From: Thermoproteota archaeon | GTDB taxonomy: Archaea; Thermoproteota; Bathyarchaeia; Bathyarchaeales; Bathycorpusculaceae | Length of the DNA: 5,250 bases | Direction of reading: 5' to 3' | NCBI GenBank assembly: GCA_012511995.1 | Contig: JAAZFA010000309.1 | Coordinates: forward strand, 1 to 5,250 | In this document: piece by piece, positions 5,131 through 5,250 of the stretch | Layout: every line of letters begins with the position of its first letter | Position numbering within the stretch: the first letter of the stretch is position 1 | Made by a program: the position numbers and the translations under genes | Notes under the pieces: model-generated | What the model saw: only the letters and a program-made list of their open reading frames with translations | Told to the model about the DNA's origin: nothing | Database searches by the model: none

Positions 5131-5250
5131 TTACTGTTTCCCTTCTCGTGCCTGAGAGAGTAATCCTTGGAGGCGACCTCTGCCTGCGTTTATACGTTCG
5201 GCTATCTGGCTGAACTGTTGCTGAGCTGCATTCATCGTTTTCTCCAGTTC
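5131..5250 (-). CDS. pfdA: Prefoldin alpha subunit (3' end only)
   Basis: Only the last 39 codons and the TAA are in the window; the 5' part lies beyond the right edge. Prefoldin is the hexameric (alpha2-beta4) chaperone that captures unfolded proteins in the tips of its coiled coils and passes them to the thermosome. The visible part reads ELEKTMNAAQQQFSQIAERI followed by a Gly/Arg-containing turn and LQGLLSQAREGKQ. This suits the C-terminal helix of a prefoldin alpha coiled coil, with leucine, isoleucine and phenylalanine in heptad-like spacing. The assignment also rests on position: in many archaea pfdA lies directly upstream of ftsY, often after the L18a/LX ribosomal protein gene. The spacing to ftsY is 4 nt. 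Sequence alone would support only 'coiled-coil C-terminus'; the gene order raises confidence. Confidence 0.82.
   Translation of the reverse strand, partial: ELEKTMNAAQQQFSQIAERINAGRGRLQGLLSQAREGKQ

Noticed and set aside
4981..5163. 60-codon plus-strand ORF across the ftsY/pfdA junction
   Set aside because: Antisense to two confident genes; Ser/Phe-rich composition typical of a shadow frame.

Overview
The window (about 40% GC by eye) reads as a chromosomal fragment of an archaeon. The case rests on four genes or signals: an archaeal-type SRP receptor GTPase (FtsY) directly downstream of a prefoldin alpha gene, a UbiA-family prenyltransferase resembling digeranylgeranylglyceryl phosphate synthase (ether-lipid synthesis), a short GT87-like polyprenol-dependent glycosyltransferase, and promoters built from A/T-rich TATA elements about 20-35 bp upstream of start codons that often lack a Shine-Dalgarno (SD) sequence. 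The style (compact genes, short intergenic gaps, the 'GREIVKG..D' form of the prenyltransferase motif) suggests the TACK side of the Archaea, possibly Bathyarchaeia. That placement is a guess and is not proven by this sequence.

Left part (1-1246): the 5' part of an AAG/MPG-type 3-methyladenine DNA glycosylase gene runs off the left edge on the minus strand. It is divergent from an 82-residue winged-helix DNA-binding protein. Next, on the minus strand, is a tight two-gene unit: an 87-residue protein with an N-terminal four-cysteine zinc ribbon and a C-terminal membrane anchor, followed 13 nt later by a 35-residue single-span membrane microprotein with a good SD and a downstream T-run terminator.

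Middle part (1247-3447): a divergent promoter region leads rightward into a polytopic GT87-like glycosyltransferase. This converges on the minus-strand UbiA/DGGGP synthase gene with a 28-bp gap. Both enzymes are membrane-embedded and use polyprenyl-type substrates, but they are transcribed separately and need not share a pathway.

Right part (3448-5250): two unrecognised plus-strand genes (a 79-residue lysine-rich protein and a 132-residue protein) precede the convergent minus-strand pair pfdA (3' end only) and ftsY, which form an operon with a 4-nt gap. The 132-residue gene ends only 6 nt from the ftsY stop codon.

I found no RNA gene, CRISPR array, insertion sequence or other mobile element. 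Most of the window is housekeeping. The least explained parts are the zinc-ribbon/microprotein pair and the two orphan small genes. I see no evidence for a complete new defence or mobile system.
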